From Gaiellasilicea sp963784895 (GTDB lineage Bacteria; Actinomycetota; Thermoleophilia; Gaiellales; Gaiellaceae): DNA of 64,000 nucleotides. Location of the stretch: positions 28,984 to 92,983 of the forward strand of contig CAWATM010000012.1 of assembly GCA_963784895.1 (NCBI GenBank), read 5' to 3'. Every line of letters starts with the position of its first letter. Position 1 is the stretch's first letter. Both the position numbers and the translations under genes were made by a program. Below are positions 50,022 to 57,999 of the stretch, piece by piece. The notes under the pieces are model-generated. The model had not been told where the DNA came from, searched no databases, and saw only the letters and a list, made by a program, of their open reading frames with translations.

Positions 50022-50831
50022 GCCCCCGGCGGCGCGCCTGAGCGCGGCCTGGAGCTCGTCCGCGGCGGGGCCGCGCGAGATCGGTGCGCCGTCCAGCTCG
50101 GTCACCGGCATCAACTCGCGCACGGAGGAGGACGTGAATGCCTCGTCTGCGGCGAGCAGCCCGGTCAGGCCGAACTGGCCTTCCTCGACCGCGTAGCCGG
50201 ACTCACCCGCAAGGTCCAGCACCGTCGCGCGCGTGACGCCGGCGAGGATGCCGAGGTCGAGCGATGGCGTCAGCAGCGTGCGGTCGCGCCGCCACCAGAT
50301 GTTCGTGGTCGGGCCTTCGAGCACCGTTCCGCCGGCATCGACGAAGACGGCGTCGTCTGCGCCTTGCCGCTTGGCTTCCGCCTCGGCCGCGATGTTGACC
50401 GCGTAGCTCGTCGATTTGACGCCCGGCAGCAGCCAGGGTTCGTCGGCGCGCACGCCGCGGAGCGAGATCAGCCGCTGCCCGCGCGCGCGGAGCGCGTCGT
50501 AGTGGTCGCCGAGCTCGCTGACGAGGGCGAGTGCGACCGGCGTCGGTGTCCAGTAGAGCCGAAGCACGGCGTCGGGCACTGCGGCCGCGTGCAGCGCCTC
50601 CTGCGCGAGCTGCTCGAGCTCGAGCCGGTTCACCGCGGGCAGGCCGATCCGCTCAGCCGAGCCGGCGAGCCGCGCGAGGTGCTCCGGAAGCTTGAACGGC
50701 GTGCCGCCGTAGACACGGATCGTCTCGAAGGCGGCACGGCCGCGCAGCAGCGCCTCATCGTCGGCACGGAGCACCGGCTCGGCCGGATCGACAACGCCGC
50801 GGCCGCCGACTGCGACCGCGAGCAGCGTCAT
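50019..50831 (-). CDS. pabC: Aminodeoxychorismate lyase (class IV aminotransferase fold)
   Basis: 270 residues, PLP-dependent, releases p-aminobenzoate from aminodeoxychorismate for folate synthesis. Pyridoxal Lys is in PGVKSTSYAVNIAAEAEAK; LLRGRAAFETIRVYGGTPF at the N-terminus and EGPTTNIWW, ITRATVL-like GVTRATVLDLA and FTSSSVRELMPV follow in family order. The direct overlap with pabB (4 bases) identifies it as PabC rather than a branched-chain aminotransferase. Confidence 0.9.
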   Translation of the reverse strand: MTLLAVAVGGRGVVDPAEPVLRADDEALLRGRAAFETIRVYGGTPFKLPEHLARLAGSAERIGLPAVNRLELEQLAQEALHAAAVPDAVLRLYWTPTPVALALVSELGDHYDALRARGQRLISLRGVRADEPWLLPGVKSTSYAVNIAAEAEAKRQGADDAVFVDAGGTVLEGPTTNIWWRRDRTLLTPSLDLGILAGVTRATVLDLAGESGYAVEEGQFGLTGLLAADEAFTSSSVRELMPVTELDGAPISRGPAADELQAALRRAAGG

Positions 50832-51874
50832 CGGGCACCCGCCTCAACCGGAGCGCCGATTGCGGCGAGCAGTGGCCGCGCCTTCGTCCACGACTCCTCG
50901 ATCTCGGCCTCCGGCTCCGAGTCCCAGACGATGCCGCCCCCGACCCAGAGGTGGATCCGGCCCGCCGCGAGCGCGAACGTGCGGATCGTCAGCGAGAGGT
51001 CGAGGTCGCCGTTGCCGCGGACGACGCCGAGCGCGCCCATCGACGCGCCGCGGCCCACCGGCTCGAGGGCGGCGATCAGATCGAGCGCGGCGAGCTTGGG
51101 GGCGCCGGTGACCGAGCCTCCCGGGAAGGTTGCCTGGAGCAGGTCGGCGAGGCCGACGTCGGTGCGGAGCGTGCCCTCGACCCTCGAGACGAGGTGCGTG
51201 ACGCCCGCGAGCTCGCGCTCGGACATCAGCTCCGGCCAGCGCACCGATCCGGGCTCGCAGACGCGGGAGAGGTCGTTGCGCTCGAGGTCGACGATCATCA
51301 CGTGCTCGGCGGCATCCTTTTCCCCTTCGACGTGCTCGCCGAGCGGCCGCGTGCCCTTGATCGGCGCCGTCCAGACCCGCTGCCCGCGACGCGCGAGGAA
51401 GAGCTCGGGCGAGGCGGAGACGACGGCCCAGCCGTCGCTTGCGAGCAGCCGCGGCGAGAACGAGGCGAGGCGCTCAGCCAGAGCCGTCGGTTCGCACTCG
51501 ACCTCGGCGCTCAGGTGCTGGACGAGATTCACCTGGTAGACGTCGCCGCGCCCGATCGCCGCGCGCACCGCCTCGACCGCTTCGGCGTAGTCAGCATCGC
51601 CCCAGCTCCGCTCCCACCGCCCGATCTGGACAGCGTCCGCGCGGGACGTGTCGGGGCCAGGACCCCACGTGTCCGCAACGGTCACGGCCGCGAGGGGCAA
51701 GGGCGCGGGCTCGGGCGGCGAGGCGACGTTCGTCCGCCGCAGCGGCTCCGAAAGCCCGTAACCGAGGAAGAGAGTCGCCTCGAGCTCCTCGCCGCCCGGC
51801 GCGAAGAAGCCGCGCTCGCGGAGATACGCCTCGATCTGCTCGAACGCTCCCTCCGGCGAATGGAGCTCCAGCAC
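50828..51874 (-). CDS. pabB: Aminodeoxychorismate synthase component I
   Basis: 348 residues, compact chorismate-utilising enzyme; the N-terminal domain of longer PabB/TrpE is reduced. It has GDVYQVNLVQHLSAE, the active-site PIKGTRPLGEHVEGE with the Lys typical of PabB, MIVDLERNDLSRVCEPGSV, TFPGGSVTGAPKLAAL and GGGIVWDSEPEAEIEESW. It uses ammonia from PabA (not in the window) to aminate chorismate. Overlaps pabC; 2 bases from the M20 peptidase stop. Confidence 0.93.
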   Translation of the reverse strand: MLELHSPEGAFEQIEAYLRERGFFAPGGEELEATLFLGYGLSEPLRRTNVASPPEPAPLPLAAVTVADTWGPGPDTSRADAVQIGRWERSWGDADYAEAVEAVRAAIGRGDVYQVNLVQHLSAEVECEPTALAERLASFSPRLLASDGWAVVSASPELFLARRGQRVWTAPIKGTRPLGEHVEGEKDAAEHVMIVDLERNDLSRVCEPGSVRWPELMSERELAGVTHLVSRVEGTLRTDVGLADLLQATFPGGSVTGAPKLAALDLIAALEPVGRGASMGALGVVRGNGDLDLSLTIRTFALAAGRIHLWVGGGIVWDSEPEAEIEESWTKARPLLAAIGAPVEAGAR

Positions 51875-51876
51875 GG

Positions 51877-53163
51877 CTAGCCCAGCGAGCGAGCCGCCGC
51901 GCGGAGGAACTCGACGCCGAGGCCGAGGTCGTCGACGTGCGTCCGCTCGTCGGCGGAGTGGATCAGCCGCGCCGCCAGCTCCGGGCTCATCGTCCGCATC
52001 GGGAAGAACCCGTAGGCGACGGTGCCGAACGTCTCGCGGAGCCAGTGCGAGTCCGTGAAGCCCGAGCAGCAGAGCGGCGCCAGCTTCGCGCCCGGCTCGG
52101 TTGCCTCGACCCAGTCGGAGATCATTCGCCAGAGCGGCGTGTCGAGCGGCGAGCGCGTGCCGCCGAAGCGCTCGATCGTCTCCACCTCGACGTGGCCGCC
52201 GTCACCGAGGATCGAGCGCACGATCGGGTCGACGTCCTCGGGCGTTTGTCCCGGCAGGAGCCGCCGGTCGACGGTCAGCTGGACCGTCCCCGGGATCACG
52301 TTCCGTCGCTCCGACGCCTCGATCATCGTCGGCGAGAGCGTGAACGAGAGCAGCGGCTCGATCGTGTCGACGGCGAGCTGGTCGACGGCGGCGAGGCGCT
52401 CGAGCACGTCGCCGGGCGGCGGCTGCTCGCCGAGCACAGCGTCGAGGAAGCCCGCCACCTCGGGCCCGATCGACGGCTCCGGCCGGTACGCCGCGAGCTT
52501 CTCGATCAGCGGCGCCGCCTTGACGAGCGCGTTGTCGGCGATCCCCGGCATCGACGCGTGGCCGCTGCGGCCGTGCACCGTCACCCGAAACGGCGAGCTC
52601 ATCTTCTCCGCAGCCGCGCAGAGGTAGAAGGCGCGGCCCCCGAGCTCGACCCGCTCGCCGCCGCCCTCGTTGAGGGCGTAGTCGACCTGAACCGCGTCCG
52701 GATGGTGCTCGCAGAGCCACTGGAGGCCGTAGTTCTCCCCGACCTCCTCGTCGGCCGCCGCGACGAAGAGGAGATCTCCCGGTGGGACGAAGCCCTCGCG
52801 GGCGAGCGAGGCGATCGCGACGGCGCTGGCCGCGACCTGGTTCTTCATGTCGAGCGCGCCGCGCCCCCAGACGTGGTCGTCGGCGAGATCGCCCGACCAG
52901 GGATCGCGCGACCACTCTTCCGGAGCCGCGACGACGGTGTCGGTGTGGGAGAGGAGGCACAGTGAGGGGCCGTCGCCGCCGCGCAGCCGCGCAACGAGGT
53001 TCATCCGCTCGGGGACGCGGCCGTAGAGCTCGACCTCGACGCCGTTGGCTTCCAGGTAATCGCGCAGCAGCTCGGCTGCGATCGTTTCGTTCCCAGGTGG
53101 GTTGACCGTGTTCAGCCGGAGCAGCCGCTGCAGGAGCTCGATTGCCTCCTCCTGCAGCGTCAT
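51877..53163 (-). CDS. M20 family metallopeptidase (ArgE/DapE-like)
   Basis: 428 residues. Metal ligands are visible: LLSHTDTVVA (first His and the nearby Asp), GRGALDMKNQVAAS (bridging Asp), AAADEEVGENYG (Glu pair), and a late His near the C-terminus in LIHSADERTHVDDL. The dimerisation domain has VTVHGRSGHASMPGIADNALV. Substrate may be an N-acyl amino acid or dipeptide. ATG at 53163 overlaps the kynA stop by 4 bases, linking it to tryptophan breakdown by position only. Confidence 0.9.
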   Translation of the reverse strand: MTLQEEAIELLQRLLRLNTVNPPGNETIAAELLRDYLEANGVEVELYGRVPERMNLVARLRGGDGPSLCLLSHTDTVVAAPEEWSRDPWSGDLADDHVWGRGALDMKNQVAASAVAIASLAREGFVPPGDLLFVAAADEEVGENYGLQWLCEHHPDAVQVDYALNEGGGERVELGGRAFYLCAAAEKMSSPFRVTVHGRSGHASMPGIADNALVKAAPLIEKLAAYRPEPSIGPEVAGFLDAVLGEQPPPGDVLERLAAVDQLAVDTIEPLLSFTLSPTMIEASERRNVIPGTVQLTVDRRLLPGQTPEDVDPIVRSILGDGGHVEVETIERFGGTRSPLDTPLWRMISDWVEATEPGAKLAPLCCSGFTDSHWLRETFGTVAYGFFPMRTMSPELAARLIHSADERTHVDDLGLGVEFLRAAARSLG

Positions 53164-53870
53164 TGCTGCTCTTGCGAGAGGGCCGTGAGCTCGTTGCGCA
53201 CGCGCCAGAGCTCCGGGAAGAAGACGTGGTGGATCAGCCGGCCGAGCACCTCGACCGGCGTGCCCTGCGTGCCGACGACGGAGTCGCCGATCACGCGCGC
53301 GACGACCTTGTAGTGGCGGATCCGCCAGAAGTTGATCCGCTCGTCCCACTCGATCAGCGCCTCGGCGAGCTGGTAGAGCTCCTCGTGCTCGCGACCCTTG
53401 ACGTACACGTCCGTCAGCGACAGCCCCGCCTGCTCTCGGAGCGCGTGGAACGCCTGGCCGGCCGCCGGCGTCACCCGACGGATCTCGCGCCAGCCGGGCG
53501 AGTCGAAGCCGCTGCCGTGGCCGAGCACCTTGCGGATCTCCTGGTACTCCCACGGCGACATCTGCTCGAGCATGTCGAGCTGCGCGGTCGCGTACTGGAG
53601 GCAGAGCGTCGAGCGCCGCAGCAGCCTCAGAGCAGGCGCGATCTCGGCAGCCTGCAGGTGCGACGTCGCCGCCTCGACGTCGTTCCAGGCGAGCTTCAGC
53701 CACAGCTCCGACGACTGGTGCACCGTCTGGAAGAGGAGCTCGTCTCGGTGCACCCACTCGCCGGCCGACTTCTGCAGTGCGAGCAGTGCGTCCGTATTCA
53801 GGTACCGCTCATAGTCGCTGGCGCCCTCGCCGGCGAGGATCGGCTCCGAGTAGTCCTCGTGCGTCGCCAC
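53160..53870 (-). CDS. kynA: Tryptophan 2,3-dioxygenase
   Basis: 236 residues, haem enzyme opening the indole ring of tryptophan to N-formylkynurenine. The distal His region TVHQSSELWLKL, VLGHGSGFDSPGW, and the proximal haem His in WRIRHYKVVARVIG followed by GTQGTP (family GTGGT/S) are all present. Shorter at the N-terminus than many bacterial forms. GTG at 53870 is chosen over upstream extensions because TATGCT lies 6 bases before it. No other kynurenine pathway gene is in the window. Confidence 0.92.
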   Translation of the reverse strand: MATHEDYSEPILAGEGASDYERYLNTDALLALQKSAGEWVHRDELLFQTVHQSSELWLKLAWNDVEAATSHLQAAEIAPALRLLRRSTLCLQYATAQLDMLEQMSPWEYQEIRKVLGHGSGFDSPGWREIRRVTPAAGQAFHALREQAGLSLTDVYVKGREHEELYQLAEALIEWDERINFWRIRHYKVVARVIGDSVVGTQGTPVEVLGRLIHHVFFPELWRVRNELTALSQEQQ

Positions 53871-53876
53871 GGCCGG

Positions 53877-53884
53877 AGCATACT
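53877..53884. promoter_or_regulatory. Overlapping -10 elements of kynA and rarA
   Basis: Minus strand TATGCT (53882-53877) stands 6 bases before the kynA GTG; plus strand CATACT (53879-53884) stands 7 bases before the rarA ATG. Only 21 bases separate the two start codons. Confidence 0.5.
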
Positions 53885-53891
53885 GACGAGC

Positions 53892-55170
53892 ATGAGCGAC
53901 CTCTTCGCCGACGCCGCCCGCGAGCGCTCGGCCGCGATTGCACCGCTGCCGCAGCGGCTCCGGCCGCGCTCGCTCGCGGACCTGGTCGGCCAGCAGCACG
54001 TGCTCGGGGAAGGCTCGGCGCTCCGCCGAGCGATCGAGCAGGACCGGCTCCGCTCGCTGATCCTCTATGGGCCGCCCGGCGTCGGGAAGACGACGCTGGC
54101 GCGGATCGTCGCGGCCGAGACGGGCGCCGCCTTCGAGGAGCTGTCGGCTGTCTCAGCGCGGGTCGACGACGTCCGCGGGGTCATGCAGCGGGCGCGCGAC
54201 CGCCTCGGCGGCAACGGCCAGCGCACGATCCTCTTCCTCGACGAGATCCACCGCTTCAACAAGGCGCAGCAGGACGCGCTCCTGCCCGCAGTCGAAGAGG
54301 GTCTGCTGACGCTGATCGGCGCGACGACCGAGAACCCGTACTTCGAGGTCAACTCGGCGCTGCTCTCCCGCTGCCAAGTGGTGGAGCTCGTGGCGCTGTC
54401 GGAGGAGGAGTTGGCCGAGGTGACGCGGCGAGGCGCAGCCGCGATCGACGCCGACGTGACCGACGAGATCGTCGCGTTGATCGCCCGGCGGGCCGGCGGC
54501 GACGCGCGTACCGCGCTCTCGACGATCGAGCTCGCCTGGGAGACCGCGCAGGCCGAGGGCGTTCCGCTCGAGGAGCGTCACGTCGACGACGCCGCCCGCA
54601 AGCGGCCGCTGCGCTACGACAAGGGCGCCGACCAGCACTACGACTTCGTCTCCGCCTTCATCAAGTCGATGCGCGGCTCCGACCCCGACGCCGCCGTCTA
54701 CTACCTCGCCTCCATGCTCGAAGGCGGCGAGGACCCGCGCTTCATCGCCCGCCGGATGACGATCTTCGCATCCGAGGACATCGGCAACGCCGACCCTCGC
54801 GCGCTGCTCGTCGCCGTCGCGGCTGCGCACGCGCTCGAGCACGTCGGCCTCCCGGAGGCGCAGCTCAACCTCTCGCAGGCGGCGATCTACCTCGCGACCG
54901 CACCCAAGTCGAAGGCGAGCGCGAACGCGATCTGGTCCGCGCGCGAGGAGGTGCGAACGGGCGGAAACCTGCGTCCGCCCGCGATGCTCCGCGATGCTCA
55001 CTATGCCGGCGCGAAGAAGCTCGGCCACGGCACGGGGTACGTCGATCCGCACACCGATCCACGCGGGCTTCGAGGTCGACTATCTCCCGGAGGAGTTGCA
55101 GGGACGGCGGTACTATCGGCCTTCCGGCAACGGGGAGGAGGCGGGCGATGGCGATCGAGACGGGGAGTGA
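53892..55170 (+). CDS. rarA: Replication-associated recombination ATPase RarA/MgsA, frameshifted near 3' end
   Basis: AAA clamp-loader-like ATPase acting at stalled replication forks. Walker A YGPPGVGKTTLA, Walker B LFLDEIHRFNKAQQD, sensor GATTENPYFEVNSALLSRC, then the C-terminal RYDKGADQHYDFVSAFIKSMRGSDPDAA and FIARRMTIFASEDIGNADP. After GYVDPHTDPRG the frame breaks: the expected GFEVDYLPEELQGRRYYRPSG tail is in the next frame, ending at the TGA at 55168. One extra G in the run 55065-55067 explains it. Without the shift the frame runs to 55349 as nonsense. Corrected length 425 residues. Confidence 0.9.
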
Positions 55171-55609
55171 GGCACCGGACTTCGACCTCGAGGTCAGCAG
55201 CACCGAGCGCGTCCGGCTCGCCGACTTCCGCGGTCGCCGGAATGTTCTGCTCGTCTTCCACCCGTTCGCGTTCACACCGGTCTGCGAGGAGGAGGCGCGC
55301 GACCTGCAGGAGAACCTGCCGTCGTTCGAGAGCGCCGAGACGGACGTGATCCTCGTCTCATGCGACTCGTCCGCGGCCCGCCAGGCGTGGAAGGAGAAGC
55401 TCGGCCTCACCTATACGCTCGCCTCGGACTTCTGGCCGCACGGCGAGGCGGCGAACGCGTACGGCGTCTTCGACGAAACCCGCGGGGCGCCGGTCCGCGG
55501 CACGTTTCTGATCGACAAGAACGGCGTCGTCGTCTGGAGCCTCGTCAACGACGGCGACACGCGCCGCGACGAGCTCGTCTCGGGGCCCCTGGCGATCACC
55601 ACGACTTGA
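55148..55609 (+). CDS. Peroxiredoxin (AhpE-like, AhpC/TSA family)
   Basis: 153 residues, thioredoxin fold. Peroxidatic Cys in FHPFAFTPVCEEEARDLQ (residue about 44); the Arg partner is likely in APVRGTFLIDKNGVV. A second conserved Cys in VSCDSSAA could resolve. One-Cys AhpE-type enzymes reduce hydroperoxides, using mycothiol or thioredoxin in actinobacteria. ATG at 55148 overlaps the repaired rarA end by 23 bases. Stop overlaps the next TTG start. Confidence 0.9.
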   Translation: MAIETGSEAPDFDLEVSSTERVRLADFRGRRNVLLVFHPFAFTPVCEEEARDLQENLPSFESAETDVILVSCDSSAARQAWKEKLGLTYTLASDFWPHGEAANAYGVFDETRGAPVRGTFLIDKNGVVVWSLVNDGDTRRDELVSGPLAITTT

Positions 55610-56373
55610 GCTTGGCGCTCTACGAGTGGGGCGACGCGAGCCGGCCGGCGCTCGTCTGCCTGCATGGTGTCACCAGCCACGGGCGCCACTTCGAGCGGCT
55701 CGCCGAGCGCCTATCCGACCGCTTTCACGTCGTCGCGCTCGACCTCCGCGGCCACGGCCGCTCGCCCTGGGATCCGCCCTGGCATCTCGAGCAGCACGTC
55801 GCCGACGTCCTCGAGGCGGCGCCGCCTGGTCGTGTGGCCTGGCTCGGCCACTCGTTCGGCGGCCGCGTCGCCTACGAGGTGGCAGCCGCTGCACCGGACC
55901 GTGTCGAGCGGCTCGTCCTGCTCGACCCGGCGATCCTCCTGCCGCCGCACGTCGGTTTCGCGGCCGCAGAGAACGCCCGCCGTGACCGCTCCTACGTCTC
56001 GTTCGAGGAGGGGATCGACCGCCGCTACGAGGAGAGCGTGCTCACGACGGCGCCGCGCGACCTCGTCGAGGAGGAGTTGGCAATGCACTTGCTCGCGGAC
56101 GACGACGGCCGCTTCCGCTACCGCTACTGCCAGAGCGCGGTCGTCGCCGCCTACGGCGAGATGACGCGCCAGCCACCCGGCTTCGAGCACGTGCGGATCC
56201 CGACGCTGCTCGTGCTCGGCGAGACCTCCTACCTGCCGTACGACGAGCTGCTGGACGCTCACCGGACGGCGCTTGGCGACCTACTCGTGGTCGAGCGGAT
56301 CGCCGCCGGCCACACCCTGCTCTGGGACGCGCTCGACGACACCGTGGCCGCCGTCGAGCGCTTCCTAGGCTAG
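55606..56373 (+). CDS. Alpha/beta hydrolase
   Basis: 255 residues. Oxyanion HG in LVCLHGVTSHGRHF, DLRGHGRSPWDPPWHLEQHVADV, nucleophile Ser in LGHSFGGRVAYEVA, catalytic His in AAGHTLLWDALDD. The sequence is of the proline iminopeptidase/haloperoxidase-like kind, substrate unknown. TTG start at 55606 overlaps the peroxiredoxin stop by 4 bases, so rarA, peroxiredoxin and this gene form one unit. Convergent with the FMN reductase gene, ends overlapping by 4 bases. Confidence 0.85.
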   Translation: MSLALYEWGDASRPALVCLHGVTSHGRHFERLAERLSDRFHVVALDLRGHGRSPWDPPWHLEQHVADVLEAAPPGRVAWLGHSFGGRVAYEVAAAAPDRVERLVLLDPAILLPPHVGFAAAENARRDRSYVSFEEGIDRRYEESVLTTAPRDLVEEELAMHLLADDDGRFRYRYCQSAVVAAYGEMTRQPPGFEHVRIPTLLVLGETSYLPYDELLDAHRTALGDLLVVERIAAGHTLLWDALDDTVAAVERFLG

Positions 56374-56924
56374 GCGGCCAGCGAGACCTCGCGGGCCTCG
56401 ACGGCGGCCGCCAACGCATCGACCACGGTTCGGAGCTCGTCGAGCAGGGTCGCGTCGACGCCGTCGGCGAGCCGCTCGTGCGCCTTCGGCACGGCGATCG
56501 TGTCCTCGAGCGTGCGGGCGCCGAGCGCTCCCAGCACCTTGCGGGTCTCGGCCGCGGCCCAGACGCCGCCGAACATGCCCGTGCTCGACGAGAGCACGGC
56601 GACCGGCTTGTTCCGCACCGGCGAGTCGGCCAGCGGCCTCGACGCCCAGTCGAGCGCGTTCTTGAGCACGCCCGGGATGGACGAGTTGTACTCCGGCGTC
56701 GCGATCAGGACCGCGTCCGCCGCGTCGAGCTCGTCCTTGAAGCGCTCCACCGCCGCCGGCTGGGCGCCCGGGACGTCGTCGTCGGCGTCGTACGGCGGGA
56801 TCTCCTTGAGCCCGTCGTAGAGCATGACGTCGACGCCGTCGGGCGCGACTGCGGCAGCCGCCTGCAGCAGGTCGGTGTTGTGCGAGCCTGCCCGGAGGCT
56901 GCCGCTGATCGCGACGATTCTCAC
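56370..56924 (-). CDS. NADPH-dependent FMN reductase family protein
   Basis: 184 residues, flavodoxin-like. FMN phosphate loop VAISGSLRAGSHNT at residues 4-17, ATPEYNSSIPGVLKNALDWASRP and AVLSSSTGMFGGVWAAAETRKVL are hallmarks of the chromate/quinone/FMN reductase group. GTG start at 56924, only 4 bases after the YceI stop, so cotranscribed with YceI under the MarR-flanked promoter; a redox-stress role is a reasonable inference. Confidence 0.9.
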   Translation of the reverse strand: MRIVAISGSLRAGSHNTDLLQAAAAVAPDGVDVMLYDGLKEIPPYDADDDVPGAQPAAVERFKDELDAADAVLIATPEYNSSIPGVLKNALDWASRPLADSPVRNKPVAVLSSSTGMFGGVWAAAETRKVLGALGARTLEDTIAVPKAHERLADGVDATLLDELRTVVDALAAAVEAREVSLAA

Positions 56925-56928
56925 CGGA

Positions 56929-57462
56929 CTACGCCTGCACCAGCGCGAGGTCGGCGGTGATGACGACGTCGTCGGCGAGCATCGGCTCACCGGACGGGAG
57001 GTCGGCGGACCAGTTGATGTCGTAGTCCCGGCGGTTGATCGTGGTCTCGAGGTCGATGCCGAGGCGCTCGTTGCCGTAGCCGTCGGTGATCGGCCCGGTG
57101 ACCGTGCCGCTGAGCTCGACCGGCTTCGTGATGCCGCGAAGCGTCAGCTCGCCCTCGATCGAGACCCGGTCGCCCTCCCGGTCGATCGTGGTGGAACTGA
57201 AGCGGAGCTCCGGGTACTGCTCGGCGTCGAAGAAGTCCGGCGTCTGCAGGTGGCCGGCGAGGTTCTCGTCGTCGACGACGACGCTCGCGACCTTGACGGT
57301 GCCCTCGAGGCGGCCGTCTTCGAGCTTCACGTCGAGCTGCTTGAACGTGCCGCGGAACGTCATCACGCCGCTGTGCGTGATCGCGAAGCCGACACTCGAG
57401 TGGACGGGATCGAGGTTCCAGGTGCCCGTCGGAATCTGCGTGGTCTGAACCGTCATGCTCAT
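56929..57462 (-). CDS. YceI-like lipocalin-fold protein
   Basis: 177 residues without signal peptide, cytoplasmic type. TWNLDPVHSSVGFAITHSGVMTFRGTF, FDAEQYPELRFSSTTI and GELTLRGITKPVELSGTV are the standard YceI blocks; the fold binds polyisoprenoid or other hydrophobic ligands. AAGGGAGAGCA precedes the ATG. Divergent from a MarR gene with a shared 59-base region; YceI next to MarR and an NAD(P)H-quinone/FMN reductase is a common actinobacterial arrangement. Confidence 0.93.
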   Translation of the reverse strand: MSMTVQTTQIPTGTWNLDPVHSSVGFAITHSGVMTFRGTFKQLDVKLEDGRLEGTVKVASVVVDDENLAGHLQTPDFFDAEQYPELRFSSTTIDREGDRVSIEGELTLRGITKPVELSGTVTGPITDGYGNERLGIDLETTINRRDYDINWSADLPSGEPMLADDVVITADLALVQA

Positions 57463-57484
57463 TGCTCTCCCTTGGTCTGGCAGG

Positions 57485-57510
57485 TATACTTGCTTGCGTC
57501 CGCAACTATA
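57485..57510. promoter_or_regulatory. Probable MarR operator between YceI and marR genes
   Basis: Inverted repeat TATACTTGC (57485-57493) and GCAACTATA (57502-57510), 8 of 9 positions paired, spacer 8. It lies in the middle of the 59-base divergent region, overlapping TATACT on the plus strand and TATAGT on the minus strand, both good -10 candidates. A MarR dimer bound here would shut both directions. Confidence 0.6.
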
Positions 57511-57521
57511 GAGGAAAAAGA

Positions 57522-57992
57522 TTGAGTCGTCAAGTATCTCATCCGCAAGTCATAGAACTCGAGACGTTCGCGAAGCTTGCGAGAGCGCACACCGTGCTTC
57601 GGCGTGAGCTCGAGGCGGAGGCTCTCGCCCCGCGCGGGCTGACGATGAGCGACTTCGACGCGCTCCTGAACCTCTCCAAGGCCGAGGACAACCGGCTGCG
57701 GCGCGTCGACCTCGTCGAGGCCCTGATGCTGACGCCGTCGGGTGTCACGCGCCTGCTCGAGGGCCTGCAGGAGGGCGGCCTGGTCGAGAACGTCAGCTGC
57801 GACGACGACGCCCGCGTCACGTGGGCACGCCTGACCGAGGAGGGCGTCGAGACGATCGAGTGCGTCGGCGCCACCTACGCGAAGCGGCTGCAGCAGCTCT
57901 TCGGCGACCGGCTCGAGCCGGAGGAGGTCTTCCAGCTCTCGGAGCTGCTCGGCAAGCTCCCCGGCGTCGGCGCCGGAAACTGCGCCGGCTAG
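57522..57992 (+). CDS. MarR-family transcriptional regulator
   Basis: 156 residues, winged helix. Conserved LTMSDFDALLNLSKAEDNRLRRVDLVEAL, TPSGVTRLLEGLQEGGLVEN (recognition helix and wing approach) and DDDARVTWARLTEEGVE (wing with Asp-x-Arg). TTG at 57522 preferred because GAGGAAAAAG lies just upstream; a longer frame would cover the operator. Expected to repress itself and the divergent YceI-FMN reductase pair. Several Cys (SCDDD, IECVG, NCAG) are present; redox sensing is possible but unproven. Confidence 0.92.
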   Translation: MSRQVSHPQVIELETFAKLARAHTVLRRELEAEALAPRGLTMSDFDALLNLSKAEDNRLRRVDLVEALMLTPSGVTRLLEGLQEGGLVENVSCDDDARVTWARLTEEGVETIECVGATYAKRLQQLFGDRLEPEEVFQLSELLGKLPGVGAGNCAG

Positions 57993-57999
57993 CCGGCGC
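57982..57999. repeat. 18-bp perfect palindrome at convergent stops
   Basis: GCGCCGGCTAGCCGGCGC, with the marR stop codon TAG in its centre and the end of the aminotransferase stop at its edge. It could act as a compact bidirectional hairpin, though no T-tract follows. Confidence 0.5.

Noticed and set aside
48155..53870. Complete tryptophan-to-NAD kynurenine pathway
   Set aside because: Only the dioxygenase is present; no formamidase, kynureninase, hydroxylase or quinolinate gene is in the window.
55171..55349. Extension of rarA in its first frame to 55349
   Set aside because: That tail has no RarA similarity and overlaps the peroxiredoxin gene out of frame; the conserved tail is in the shifted frame ending at 55170.
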